A program made the translations under genes and the position numbers. Positions 36,101 to 46,675 of a stretch of 64,000 nucleotides of DNA are shown here, one piece after another. Position 1 is the stretch's first letter, and each line of letters opens with the position of its first letter. The notes under the pieces were generated by a model. The model searched no databases. It worked only from the letters and a program-made list of their open reading frames with translations, and had not been told where the DNA came from. The stretch comes from Turritopsis dohrnii (taxonomy: Eukaryota; Cnidaria; Hydrozoa; Anthoathecata; Oceaniidae): contig BQMF02000605.1 of the NCBI GenBank assembly GCA_027922465.2, positions 158,081 to 222,080 on the forward strand, in the 5' to 3' direction.

Positions 36101-39100
36101 ATGGAGTTGCTGCAAAAACTGCCATATATTCCCAGACGTTATATATTTGCAGTGTTGGGTCATCTTGGTTTTTTTGTAGTTTTTGTGCTGCGTGTTAACC
36201 TCAGTGTTGCTCTTGTTGCCATGGTGAATTCAAACAGGTCAGATAAGTTAACTACATATTCTGGTTATGGATCACCCATTAATTTCAGAACAATCGAGGC
36301 AAAACAAAAGGTGAGTAGAACTTCAAATTTTAAGCTAATGTAAGGCTTGATAACAAAGACTATCTGTATCTTCTGGTGTGTTGCAAAGAAGTCAAAGTCT
36401 ATAATAAGTAAAGTGACATTCAACCTTCAGGTGTTGAAGACTTCATTGTACCATGAATCTGGATAGTTTGATGAATTGCTTAAAACTGTTTGGATGTGTT
36501 TTTAGATGCCAAATCGTTTTGTGTAGACTTTTTCGTACCACTCATGCTTTGATTGGTGAAAGTTGAAAACGAGATTAACACTTTCCTAGAAAAAAATTAA
36601 GAACATAAGACGTTTGACGTTTCTTTTGTTATTTGTTTGAAGGATACAAAAAACAAAACATAGTGACTTGGTTGCACATACATTCTTTAGATTGGTGAGT
36701 TCAAATGGAATGAAAACCAGGAAGGTGAGGTATTTGATTGTTAAATAAAAATGATTTTAATAACAATTTCAAGTAACAAAAGCATCTTTCGATACTGCTT
36801 TGCATCAAATTGTGTTGATATCTCTGGTATGTGTGACATAAGACTTGACTAAGCAAGTCAATAACCTGAGTTGTTTAACCTTTATTTCATAAGCATATCA
36901 GTACAGAAGATTCTTTTTTGGTCCTGATAGCGTTCACTATCCTTATTAAGGAATTTGACTTGATTAAAATCCATTACGTGGATATTGTCAACTACAGAGG
37001 GATTTGGATTACATTAAGAACTATGTAGAGTCCCATATCCATTTATAAAGACCGTAATGAAAAAAGGTGATTTTTTTGAGCCTTCACTAGTATTCACCAG
37101 TCCTTCCAACTGACCTAATCTTTTATCGTTCACGAAAACATAGCGAACACAATGTTTTTTAAACTGAATCTACATCCTTCCAACCAAAACATGTTTCCTT
37201 TCAAATATGATATATATGGTCTTTCACCACACGATCATTAGTATGATGGAGAATATATGTAAAATATGATGGAGAATATATGTTAAATATGATGGAGAAG
37301 TATATGTGAAATATGATACCATTTATTCCTCAGGTTTGATCCTCAGTTCATTTTTCTATGGATACCTGCTGACACAAATTCCTGGTGGAATTTTTGCCAG
37401 TAAATTTGGCGGCAAAAACCTGTTTGGCATTGGTGTCTTGCTTACATCAGCTTTCACGTTGTTAACTCCGATCGCAGCTCGAACTAACGTCTACCTGTTG
37501 GTGTTTGTCCGGGTTCTTGAAGGTGTAGGAGAGGTATGTGTTTAGTGGGTGGAGATGGCGGACGTAAGGGCGCTATGTCTGTAGTATTTTTAGAGGATAA
37601 AGACTGTGGATGTAGAGGTGGTATGTATGATATTCCAAATTGGTTGTTAGTAATTGAGTTTATATACAACTTTTGACTCTTTCTTCCAAACGCATAGTTG
37701 TCAAAGTGTTAATTCAAAAGTTTGAATCAGTGAGTTAAAGTGTTTCATTTTAGTGTTTCTCTTCATCAGAAAAAAAAGATGAAGACGTTTTCATCAGAAG
37801 TTTCAAGAGGCGTTTCTTTTACAGGGCGTAACGTTCCCAGCCATGCATGCTATGGTGGCGGTTTGGTCAGGAGCAGTTGAGCTCACCACCATGTCTGCGT
37901 TTGTGTATGGAGGTAAACTAATGTATGATCTATAGAAATTAGAAGAATTATAAACCTTTTATCTGTTACTGTTTTTCTTTTTGTATCTCTTTGTGTTAAA
38001 GAGTTAAAAAACTGTGAAAGAGCGAGCCATAATTCCAATCTCAATATCCAAGATACACATCAAGAGATTTTCACCATAAATAAACTGGGTTGAAAAGTAA
38101 CGGAATGGCATTTTTGAGATTGTTTAAAAGTTTATGTTTTGATATTTCGAGGTATATATACTGGCACCATTTTTGCTTTGGCGGTTTCTGGCGTGTTGGC
38201 TTCGTCGAACTTTCTTGGTGGTTGGCCTTCAGTGTTTTATCTATTCGGTACGTTTTTCATTTTTCATTCTTCGGCTTAAGTATTGTTATTAACTTCTAAA
38301 TCAATGTTACTTCCTACATATATTGACACCACGGTGCGGCATTGTTTTCTATTACTGATCAGGCTCAAGTCTAAGGAAGGTCCATTAGGTTAACTGAAAA
38401 TTTCGTAATATGTTTTTGTAAAGAGAGTTTATCCGGTTGTAGAGCCTTAAAACTTCAATGCCTTTCTTCTCCCTCAAAAATTATTAAGTAAGTAAGTAAG
38501 TACGTGAGTAACTGAGAGTTTATAGTCCTTGGGCTTCCGTCCGTAATGGTTGGTTATTCCACCCATCGACTTGCAACTAATAGTTGAATTACCGCCAGAG
38601 ATACGTATAACATTGCTCTAACTTGCACGAAGGCCAGTGTGCAGTCAGTCGATGGCTCCTAATGGGCTGATACGCTGCTTTCAAAGCGCATCGGAGTGGT
38701 GTATTAGTATTACTTGTAGATATCACAGCATACTTCCAAGACTCGTATGAAACCAATTCTGCACTCGGCGGAAAATGACGCAGCGGAATAATTTTCTGTT
38801 TCGTAACTGTCTAAACCAATCAGATTGTGTCAAGATTCCGTGTAAACCAATCAGATTGTGTCAAGATTCCGTGTAAACCAATCAGATTGTGTCAAAGGTT
38901 CCGTGCATTCTTTTCTTCTTAGGTTCTTTTGGTTTTATTTGGTTTTTGTTGTGGACTGTCTTCGTAGCAAATAGCCCTGAAGAACACAAAACCATCTCTT
39001 CTCAAGAAAAGATGCATATATTGAAAGATAGAACAGAACGTCTTCAGGTTTGTCACTTTCTCGGTGGGCAAATATCGTCAAAAAAGTCACTACGATGAAG

Positions 39101-40576
39101 AACATTTTTTATTGAAATAGTGTGTATACTTCTATAGAAATGCACTCCTTCGCAGTAATATTTTAACAAATTTTCCCACTGAAATTTTCAACTTCTAAAG
39201 TTTCTAAAGATTCCTCCTAAATAAATTTTTTCAATCAGGGAAAACCAGGAAAAATAACAGTCCTGATTGGTTATTGTTTTAGTCAGTAAAGATTCCATGG
39301 GTGATGATTGTGAAATCAATCCCCGTATGGTCGTGTATCATCGCGTCATTAACCACCAACTGGGTGTTTTTTATGGTCATTACTGGTTTACCGACATACT
39401 TTAAAGAGGTCTTGGAGTTCAAGTTGACTGAGGTTTGCGATTTACCTGATACATTTCCCCGACCAATTTTTGAAATTTGTCACTTTTCCCTGACAAATTA
39501 TTTTCAATATAAGAAGAAAATAATCAAGATATTACAGTAACGTCTGAGTTATTGTATACCTTATCGGGGAAAAAAAAGTCGGGGAAAATTTTTGGTCGGG
39601 TGCGGAAAAGTCGGGGGGAAATTTGGTCGGGGAAAATTTTAGTCAGGCCCCCAAAAAATTGGTCACTTTTCCCCGACTTTTTTTCCCCGATAAGGTATGG
39701 GGTATGCTCTAACTGTTAATTGCCATAGAATCAACCTCGAATCCAGGGTCTCTTGCCTTTTCGGACAGCTATATATAATTTCTGTTGTAAATTTTCACTT
39801 GGAAAGATTATAATCTTCGGTTTACTTTTTTTGTGAAATTGTAAGGAAGAAAACTACTCAAGCAGTTCGAGTTACAAAATGTGCGAGTTAATAAATATTC
39901 GAGTTGTTGAGATTCTATTGTATTACTCGACGTTTCCCAGTTGATAAAATGAATGGAAATTACATTCTGTGTTATCTACCCTCATTTCGCGTCACTATTA
40001 CAAAACGAACAAGTGAAAACTGGACTTAACATTATGGTGTAGTTTACATTAGGCGACTTTCTTTTCTTCATCTCTGTTTTGTTTTTAGAATGGTTTTTTG
40101 TCTGCTCTGCCTTTCCTCGCTGCCTTTATCTGTTCTTTAGTAGCTGGTGTTATAGCCGATGTGATTCGTCCGAAATATCTGTCCACCACAAACACAAGAA
40201 AACTTATGACTTTCCTCGGTAAGTCAACTTTTAGTAACCCTGAGATCTTATTGTGATAATTGGATTATAAAATTGAAATTAGCGGGCAGAATAATGAAAG
40301 CCAAGACGTAGTACCAAAAATCCAATTACCGAACGTTGCCAGTTTCATAATGTCTTAATGATGATGATAAAGACACTACGTGATATATGGTCACGTGATA
40401 TGTTTATTGGTTTATTTCCGGAGTGTTATGAGAGGATGATTCTCCCTACGCTGCGTGTTGAGGGAACTTTCTCTCATCGGATAAGTTTCAAATGATGAGA
40501 TTGTTATTATACGATTAAAGGAAGATGGAGAATTTTCACACATTATTGGAAAATACAGACCAACGTAAAATCATGC

Positions 40577-40612
<36 letters not shown>

Positions 40613-40711
40613 GGAATTTATTCTGAGCATTTCCATATTTACAATGGCTCTTCATCTCAAAATGCGAAAGATTTTGTGTTTGTGCGTTATGACGAACGTA
40701 TAAACATTAAC

Positions 40712-40757
<46 letters not shown>

Positions 40758-43700
40758 ATTAGTTAATTTGGCAAATGCTCGGTCCATGTAATACTTCTTG
40801 CAAGAATTGACGAATTTCTTGTGATCTTGGATTGATCGAAAGTTAGGTGGGAGGTCATTGAATGTCCGGCCGATAGTATACTGGAATGAGTTGGTGATGT
40901 TGCATGGTTTGATTTTGTGTCGTGTCTCTATTGGTGTTCTTAGTGACTTTGGTCGATCCATAAAAGTACATTTTAAATTTTCTGTCCAGGTATCATTGTA
41001 AAGGGACTTGTGGGCTGTCTTAGATGTTGCCAAGTCAATTCTTTCACGAATTGGTAGCCATTTTAGGTTAATTGTTTCAGCAAAGCCACCGAATCTGCTA
41101 TAGGTGTAACCAGCGAGTGAGTTTTGGAGTTTCTGCATTCTGTTTATGAGGTAACAGGGTGCTTCTGCAAAAATTACGTTGCAATAGTCCATTTTTGATA
41201 ATATCAGCATTTCAGCTAATTGTTTACGTAAATGAAATGGAGTAAGTTTTTTAATTTTGCTGAGGGATCGAAAGGCGGAATAGGCTGATTTGAGTGTTGT
41301 ATTGATGTGGTCGTCCCATGTAAGCTTTTGGTTGAAAGTCACTCCTAATATTTTTGACTTGCTGATTCGTTCGAGTTTAATGTTATTTAGATTGATCTCG
41401 TATGTGTTGGCATCATTTAGGTGGTGTTTTGCCAACATATTGGGTGTAGCGAACAACATAGTTTTTGTTTTTGATTGGTTAAACGCCAGATTTGGACCAA
41501 TTTGATAGTGTTTGTAGGTCTTGCTCTAAGCTTTTTGCGAGTGATAACAACTGATTAGATTTTGCGTGTCCATATATGTTCGTGTCATCAGCATATTGAA
41601 GACAAGAGTTGGTAAGTTCAGCTGACATATCTGTTACATATAAGTTGAATAAAACAGGTCCAAGGATGCTGCCCTGGGGTACTCCGTAAGAAATATTATT
41701 CATTGAAGATGATTGATCATCGATTTGGACATATTGCTTGCGATCAATTAAGTAGTCATGTATAAGGTGTATGGTGCTTGATGAAAAGTTGAAAGTTTGT
41801 AGTTTTTCAAGGAGGATATTATGGTTGACGGTGTCAAATGCTTTGCTGTAATCAGCTAAAATAGATAAGGTTACTTCTCCATTTTTCATTGCTTTATTGA
41901 TGTCGTCTTTCATTTTCAACAGAAGCGACAATGTTGAATGTCCCTGACGAAAGCCACATTGCGTCGACTTATATATTTTTTTCTTCTCAATGTATTGAAC
42001 GAGTTGCTGTAAAATTAATCTCTCGTATACCTTTGATAACGCTGGTAGGATTGAGATTGGTCTAAAATCAATGGCGGTTTTCGGATTCTCTATCTTTGGA
42101 ATAGGGGAGATACGACTAATCTTCCATGCTTCGGGAAAAGTAGATTTTGCGATACAGTTGTTGATGATTGATGTGAGTGGCGAGACAACGAAATCAATGG
42201 CAGGTTTAATATATCTTACAGGTATTTGGTCATGTCCTGTCGAACAATCATCGCGCAGTTGTTGAATTGCTTTTTTGACGTCTGTAGCGGTTACGGGTTG
42301 CAGGTAAAAAGCTTCTGGAGAATCAGGGAGATTTTGAATGAAGTTTCTTGCAGTGTTTTTTACGGTTGATATTCGTTCTGCGAGAGTCGTATAGTGAGTA
42401 TTAAGTTTGTCAGGATCAATGTTGATACGATTTGGATTGGGTGTCAAGATCTTTTTGATGGTTTTCCAAACTTCTTTTGGGCGTTTTGAGGAGAGAGCTG
42501 TGTAATAAAAGTTTCTCTTTGTTGACTTAATAGTTTTCTTTAGTGAATTTCTGATCTCTTTGTATCTGCCCCAATCTTGTATGTTTTGTGTCTGATGTGC
42601 TTGAAATCTGAGATGGTTTCGCTGTTTCTGCAGAGTGACAATTTTTGGGTCTTTCATCCATGGGGCCGGTGGTCTCGTGATTTTTTGGCGGACCAAGGGT
42701 GCATGCTTATCGATACAATCAGTGACTAACTTATTTAGAATATCTACTTGGTCATTGGGATCATCAAATGCGTAGATAAGGTTTAAGGGTAACTGCGAGA
42801 AATCTTCCAGGTATGCGTTTTGGTTATAATTTTTCTCGTTTCTGAGAAATTTATATCTTTTTTCAAATTTCTCTTGTCGTATGTTAGCAATAATGTAGGG
42901 TGCGTCATGGTCACTTATCGTATCTCCAGGTAGTACATCGGTATGTTTTATTTTTGATGATATGTTTGAAATGATGTGATCAATCAGTGATTTCCCTTCG
43001 CGAGTTGGTTTTGTTATATGCTGTTCTAGATTGTAACTGTCAATGATGTTGTTATAAGTCATTGTTGATTGACGATGTGGTAAACGTAGTAAATCTATAT
43101 TGAAATCACCAGTGATTATTATTGGTCCTAGCCATTTAGAATGTATATGGGATAGAATCTGGTCAAATTTGTCTAACCAGATGTGTTTTTCTTCCTCTAT
43201 GAAGCTGGATTGATAAAATGTTCCAAGTAAAAAGGAATGATTTTTGTTTTTGCCGGACACTTCAATCCAGATATGTTCCATTGTATCATCAATGTTATTC
43301 AAATCTTTGCGAAGTTTGTATTTTAAATGATCTTTTATATATAGTCCGACACCACCTCCTCGACGTTCATCGCGATTTCTAAATTCAAAGTTGTACTTCG
43401 GGAGTTGAACGTACTCTAGTACGTTGATGTCACTTTTCAGCCATGTTTCTGATAAGGTGATGATATCAAGATTGTAGGTTTCCATAAAAACTTGAAATTC
43501 AGCAAATGATGAACATATAGAGCGGGTGTTGAGGTGTGCTATCTTGAAGTGGTTCTGTGCGTTTTGAAGTTTGTTTACAAGTTCTGCGTTTTCACACTCA
43601 TTAAGAGACTCATCTAAATGTCTTTGTTTGTGGAATGGCATCTCAGTTAAAGTGCATTGATGACAAGTCCAGTATGTAATAGTCTGATGCTTCGTGTTTG

Positions 43701-45896
43701 TCTTTATTGATAGACATTTAAGATGGATGGATTGCATGCATGTGGTACATTGATGTCTTTTTGAATTGCTTCGGATTGTTTGATTGCAAACTTGACAGGA
43801 CGGCGATTTGGTGCGAGGACCAGGATTAGTTTCAATGTCACCAGACAGGGTGATTGTAAAGATTGACACATGGTTGGAATAGTATAAGATTGGTGCGGAC
43901 TTTCTTGTACGCTTCGGAAATCGTTTGATTGGTGCAGTCTTTGCTGATTCGTGAAGATGATTAGCTATTTCCTTTGTCGGTGATTGTTGATGATGGTTTA
44001 CTGCTATCAGAGCGATTATCAAAACAATAAGGGAACAAAAGGGTCGATTGAGGGCAGATTTATTCCTTCCTCTCGCTTCCTCTTGCTGTTCCCGTTGGTA
44101 CATCTTTGCCAATTGAACAACTTTTAACAGACTTTCCAAGTTCCGCGTTTTAATTTCGTATGTTATAGCGTTGTATAGAGATTCTTCTGTAAGCAATATA
44201 TACCTGATAAGTATAATTTAATTATATTTTATCAAGTTTTGTAATTAAATTTAATTGCAACTTCGGGAGCTCCATAAAAAGCGTCCGTTACGTGAAGCCA
44301 TTGCATTGCATTGCATTGCATTGCCAACCGGACGGACGGTGGTGTATATCGAAAAGACAAAAATCCTTGGGTTCGAGGTTGATAATCGTCAAGTAGATAT
44401 GATAAAGCTCTTCTCTCTAACTATGAACGACAAATTAAATTACTTACCATTTTACTATTTTGATCATATGTCGAACACTCGATTTCTCGAATTACTCGAA
44501 CTTTTTTGTCGGTCTCTTGACACAATAATTAGTGTAACTTCTCCCAATTTCAACTCTCTGAAACTCGACCTCTCAATGACTGGAACTCCGTCCCTTAAGA
44601 GTCCGAGTTTTTGAGAGTCTACTGAATTTTTTGTTAACAGCAATAATGAATTCGAAAGCAAGTTCGTAAAATCCCATCAAACACGGCTGCAACAATGCTG
44701 GTCTGATAAATGAAATCTTTTAAAGAAAGCACAATTCAGTCCCTATTTTTTTTTTAGCTATGTATTCACCTTATCTTTTTATAAGTATCAGGTAAATTTG
44801 GCTCAGCCTCAGTTATGCTCAAAGATTTTGAGAATCGAGCCTTAATCAATGCTTATAAACATGCTTAGTCTATCCACACCTAATGACCAAAAATGTTAAG
44901 GTTCAGCCTTTATGCTTTTTATTACTTTTCAAGCAAACCACCATTGCAATGTCTTCAATCATACACTGTTTATATCACAGCAAAACCTTTCTTTGCTATG
45001 TTTCATATCCCCCCAAAAAATATTTTTTGACCATTGTTTTTGCTTACACAATTTTTTCAGGGTCAAAGGTATGCTTAGTTTATGCTTCAATTTTGGCAAT
45101 TATCAGCCTAATTATGCTTATATCTGTTACGCTTATAAAAAAAGGTGTAGCTGATATACTTCAGCGTAGATTTGTGTTTTAGGTTGTTATTTGACGGGAG
45201 TGTTCTTGATTCTGGCAAGTTACACAAGACGTGGCCAGGTTACGTTGTCGGTTACTTACATGACGTTAGCGATGGGTAGCTTGATCATCACGACAGCCGG
45301 ATATGTCGTTACAATTATCGACATGTCTCAGAACTTCAGTGGAATCATCATGGGGATCTGTAATTTCACTGCCACGTTATCTGGCTGTATTGCGCCGTCG
45401 GTTACCGGTTATTTTACTAATAATCATGTACGTTTTTTGTTACAGCGAAATTCCTTGCTGTATTTTTATAATTTTTGCAAAAATATGCCGCATTTCACTT
45501 AAAGCCTTAAAATTTTTAAATTTTTTTCCCGCTACTTTACAATTTTTTATGAACTTATGATAAACTTAACTTTTGAATTTGAAATTTTTTGTTTTTTTGC
45601 CTACCGGTGGTTATTGTTTTGATTTCCACCTTTAATATATATCTTTGGTTTTTCAGCCAACTCGAGTCCAATATAGAAAAGTATTCGCCGTAGCTGCTGG
45701 CTTATGCTCCCTTGGTGGCCTCATTTTCGTATTGGTTAGCAACAGTGAAAAGCAACCCTGGGATATCATCTTTAATCACTATACAGAATCCTCAGATACT
45801 GTGACTAAAACGTCCAGTATGTACGTCGAGGAAACGAGTGATGACGCTTGTGACGACAGTGACGACGACAGATTATTGATAACTGACAACAATTAG
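36101..45896 (+). CDS. SLC17-type anion transporter, paralogue D (10 exons)
   Basis: Predicted 505-aa sialin-like carrier. Exons: 36101-36310, 36691-36724, 37334-37533, 37825-37912, 38152-38247, 38923-39047, 39283-39432, 40089-40218, 45183-45427, 45657-45896; all GT-AG with the array's phases. The N-terminus is eight residues longer than in B/C (MELLQKLP before YIPRRYI). Marks include [43 protein letters not shown] with the conserved Glu (E148), and LPTYFKEVLEF. Exon 4 is odd: where the paralogues have SP..ERSRM or AP..ERSTM, D reads SGAVELTTM and loses the Pro and the ER pair. The tail is strongly acidic and ends DDDRLLITDNN. Intron 8 (4.96 kb) holds an antisense LINE; intron 6 has a family-2 MITE just after the donor. 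Codons are visibly richer in G/C than in paralogues A and B. Confidence 0.92.
37242..37311. repeat. 23-bp minisatellite just upstream of gene D exon 3
   Basis: Three units of TATGATGGAGAATATATGTA plus three A-rich bases. The array ends 22 bases before the exon. Confidence 0.8.
38486..38760 (-). mobile_element. Retroposon (SINE-like) fragment with (CTTA)n tail, gene D intron 5
   Basis: On the minus strand a ~250-base unit, richer in GC than the intron, ends in ACTTACTTACTTACTTAA-type repeats (AAGTAAGTAAGTAAGTA in +). This is the same kind of tail as the LINE at 29.7 kb. No clear Pol III A/B boxes were found, so it may be a SINE or a LINE 3' end. Confidence 0.4.
38811..38904. repeat. 31-bp minisatellite adjoining gene D exon 6 acceptor
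   Basis: Three units of GTAAACCAATCAGATTGTGT followed by CAAGATTCCGT. Units 1 and 2 are nearly identical and unit 3 has an extra base. The array ends 18 bases before the exon. Confidence 0.85.
39065..39182. mobile_element. Foldback MITE (family 2, copy 3) in gene D intron 6
   Basis: Reverse orientation to copies 1 and 2: GTCACTACGATGAAGAAC...ATGCACTCCTTCGCAGTAAT, with outer arms GTGGGCAAATATCGTC and AACAAATTTTCCCAC. It begins about 18 bases after the exon 6 donor. Confidence 0.65.
39556..39697. mobile_element. Foldback element with long inverted arms, gene D intron 7
   Basis: The arms ATACCTTATCGGGGAAAAAA and TTTTTTTCCCCGATAAGGTAT are near-perfect inverted repeats. The interior repeats GTCGGGGAAAATTT-like units. 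A diverged fragment of the same sequence lies at about 39450-39500. Confidence 0.65.
39732..39769 (+). mobile_element. Half-copy of MITE family 1 (left arm)
   Basis: CAACCTCGAATCCAGGGTCT then CTTGCCTTTTCGG matches the left arm of the 883-973 element, but no right arm follows. Confidence 0.5.
40577..40611. repeat. (TAA)n microsatellite
   Basis: About eleven ATA/TAA units in intron 8 of gene D. Confidence 0.85.
40752..41459 (-). pseudogene. LINE RT C-terminal part, separated by the frameshift
   Basis: 235 codons, starting around KTKTMLFATPN, continue the RT thumb and C-terminal region of the same element: KILGVTFNQKLTWDDHI, MDYCNVIFAE and WLPIRERIDL are standard CR1/L2 C-terminal features. 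The reading frame upstream of the first ATG already encodes NLAFNQSK, which is the expected continuation of NWSKS. The break is therefore a small indel, not a separate gene. Confidence 0.85.
41479..44196 (-). pseudogene. LINE polyprotein: 2A-like motif, PHD-type zinc finger, EEP endonuclease, RT (5' part)
   Basis: 905 codons are open. The frame begins at a TTG; an in-frame stop lies just upstream and the first ATG is codon 32, so the true N-terminus is unclear. Order: hydrophobic segment (~52-66); GDIETNPGP at 119-127, an exact 2A ribosome-skipping consensus; C4HC3-type zinc finger (~134-181; CQVC, CTTC, HLKC, CHQC); EEP endonuclease (~218-435) with HLNTRS, SETWL, ITGDFN (G363-N366) and SDHD; then RT with [31 protein letters not shown] and QYADD (868-871). 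The frame shifts right after LSNWSKS, at about 41485, giving a premature stop; the downstream part is intact in another frame. It makes the protein used for target-primed reverse transcription. The frameshift should inactivate it. Confidence 0.85.
44301..44325. repeat. (CATTG)n microsatellite
   Basis: Five tandem CATTG units just 5' of the LINE. Confidence 0.85.
44343..44383 (+). mobile_element. Half-copy of MITE family 1 (right arm)
   Basis: TATATCGAAAAGACAAAAAT then CCTTGGGTTCGAGGTTG matches the right arm of family 1. It pairs in principle with the half-copy at 39.73 kb, but the flanks do not form a matching target duplication. Confidence 0.45.
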
Positions 45897-46211
45897 AATA
45901 CGTCATCGGGTAAACGACGCTGCTTGTCTTGTTGGTGAAAATTTTAATGATAATTTATATTTATTATGTGTTCGGAGTAATATTTTTCCAATGTTAAAGA
46001 TGTTAAAGATTCTATTGAAAACAGGGTGATTTTATTTGCGGGGTAAATGTTACGATACGTATTAACCGTGTTTGTCGCGTCGCTTTAGGAGTATCTTACA
46101 TACCATGATGTAGAACAGCGAATCTGTTTTTAGTGAGGATGACCATGGTAGTGTCTACATGGATTGAGTTGCTATCAGAATTTCTAGTGGAAACTGAGGT
46201 TATGTATATGT

Positions 46212-46330
46212 CCAGCGTGCAAAATCTTCAAAAAGTCAATGCGATGAAGAGCATCTTTATTGAAGTACCGCGTACATTTCTATAAAACTTCACTCCGTCA
46301 CGGTGATTTTTCATCAGGCAAATCGTTACC
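46212..46330. mobile_element. Foldback MITE (family 2, copy 4)
   Basis: Reverse orientation: GTCAATGCGATGAAGAGCAT...CTTCACTCCGTCACGGTGAT, with outer CAGCGTGCAAAATC and ATCAGGCAAATCG arms. It is more diverged than the other copies. Confidence 0.55.
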
Positions 46331-46574
46331 ATTACATTAAAACGGTGAAAACACTTTTAAAAGTTTTTGAACAAATGAAGCCAACCCTGAGACTTACCCT
46401 CACCACCCAAATACATTTGACAAGGTTTACGCCGTAAAAGTCTGATGGTAACAAGACGAACACATTGTTATGTTTTTATTATGTCTCATTCTTCCAAGAA
46501 ACTTCCCTACCATGATTTTTATCCATTCAATAAACACTTTTTATATACTGTACTTCTTTATTATGATATAGTTA

Positions 46575-46675
46575 TTTGTTTTATTTATTTATTTGTTTGT
46601 TTGTTTGTTTACTTGTTTGTTTGTTTACTTGTTTATTTATTTATTTATTTATTTGTTTGTTTGCTTGTTTGTACT
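46575..46675. repeat. (TTTG/TTTA)n microsatellite
   Basis: About 100 bases of interspersed TTTG, TTTA and TTTAC units. Confidence 0.85.

Larger units (their letters stand above)
40715..44250 (-). mobile_element. CR1/L2-like non-LTR retrotransposon, nearly full length
   Basis: The element is antisense inside gene D intron 8. Its 3' poly(A) tail appears as a run of 39 T at 40715-40753, directly after the stop of the RT C-terminal frame. The coding region extends from 44196 down to 40752, interrupted by one frameshift. A long pure tail and mostly open frame point to a recent insertion. The 5' limit near 44.22-44.25 kb is uncertain and I found no target duplication. Confidence 0.8.

Noticed and set aside
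39732..44383. The two MITE family-1 half-copies as the ends of one large element containing the LINE
   Set aside because: The outer flanks (CCATAGAAT and ATAATCGTC) do not form a target duplication, and the two halves have different inner breakpoints. Independent half-copies are simpler.
10670..45896. Assigning the four carriers as vesicular glutamate transporters
   Set aside because: The VGLUT-type Arg in the TM7 region (NFCRSW) is absent; the genes read CSSW, CNNW, YTGW and TTNW. They look closer to sialin/NPT-like members, so I kept the broader family name.
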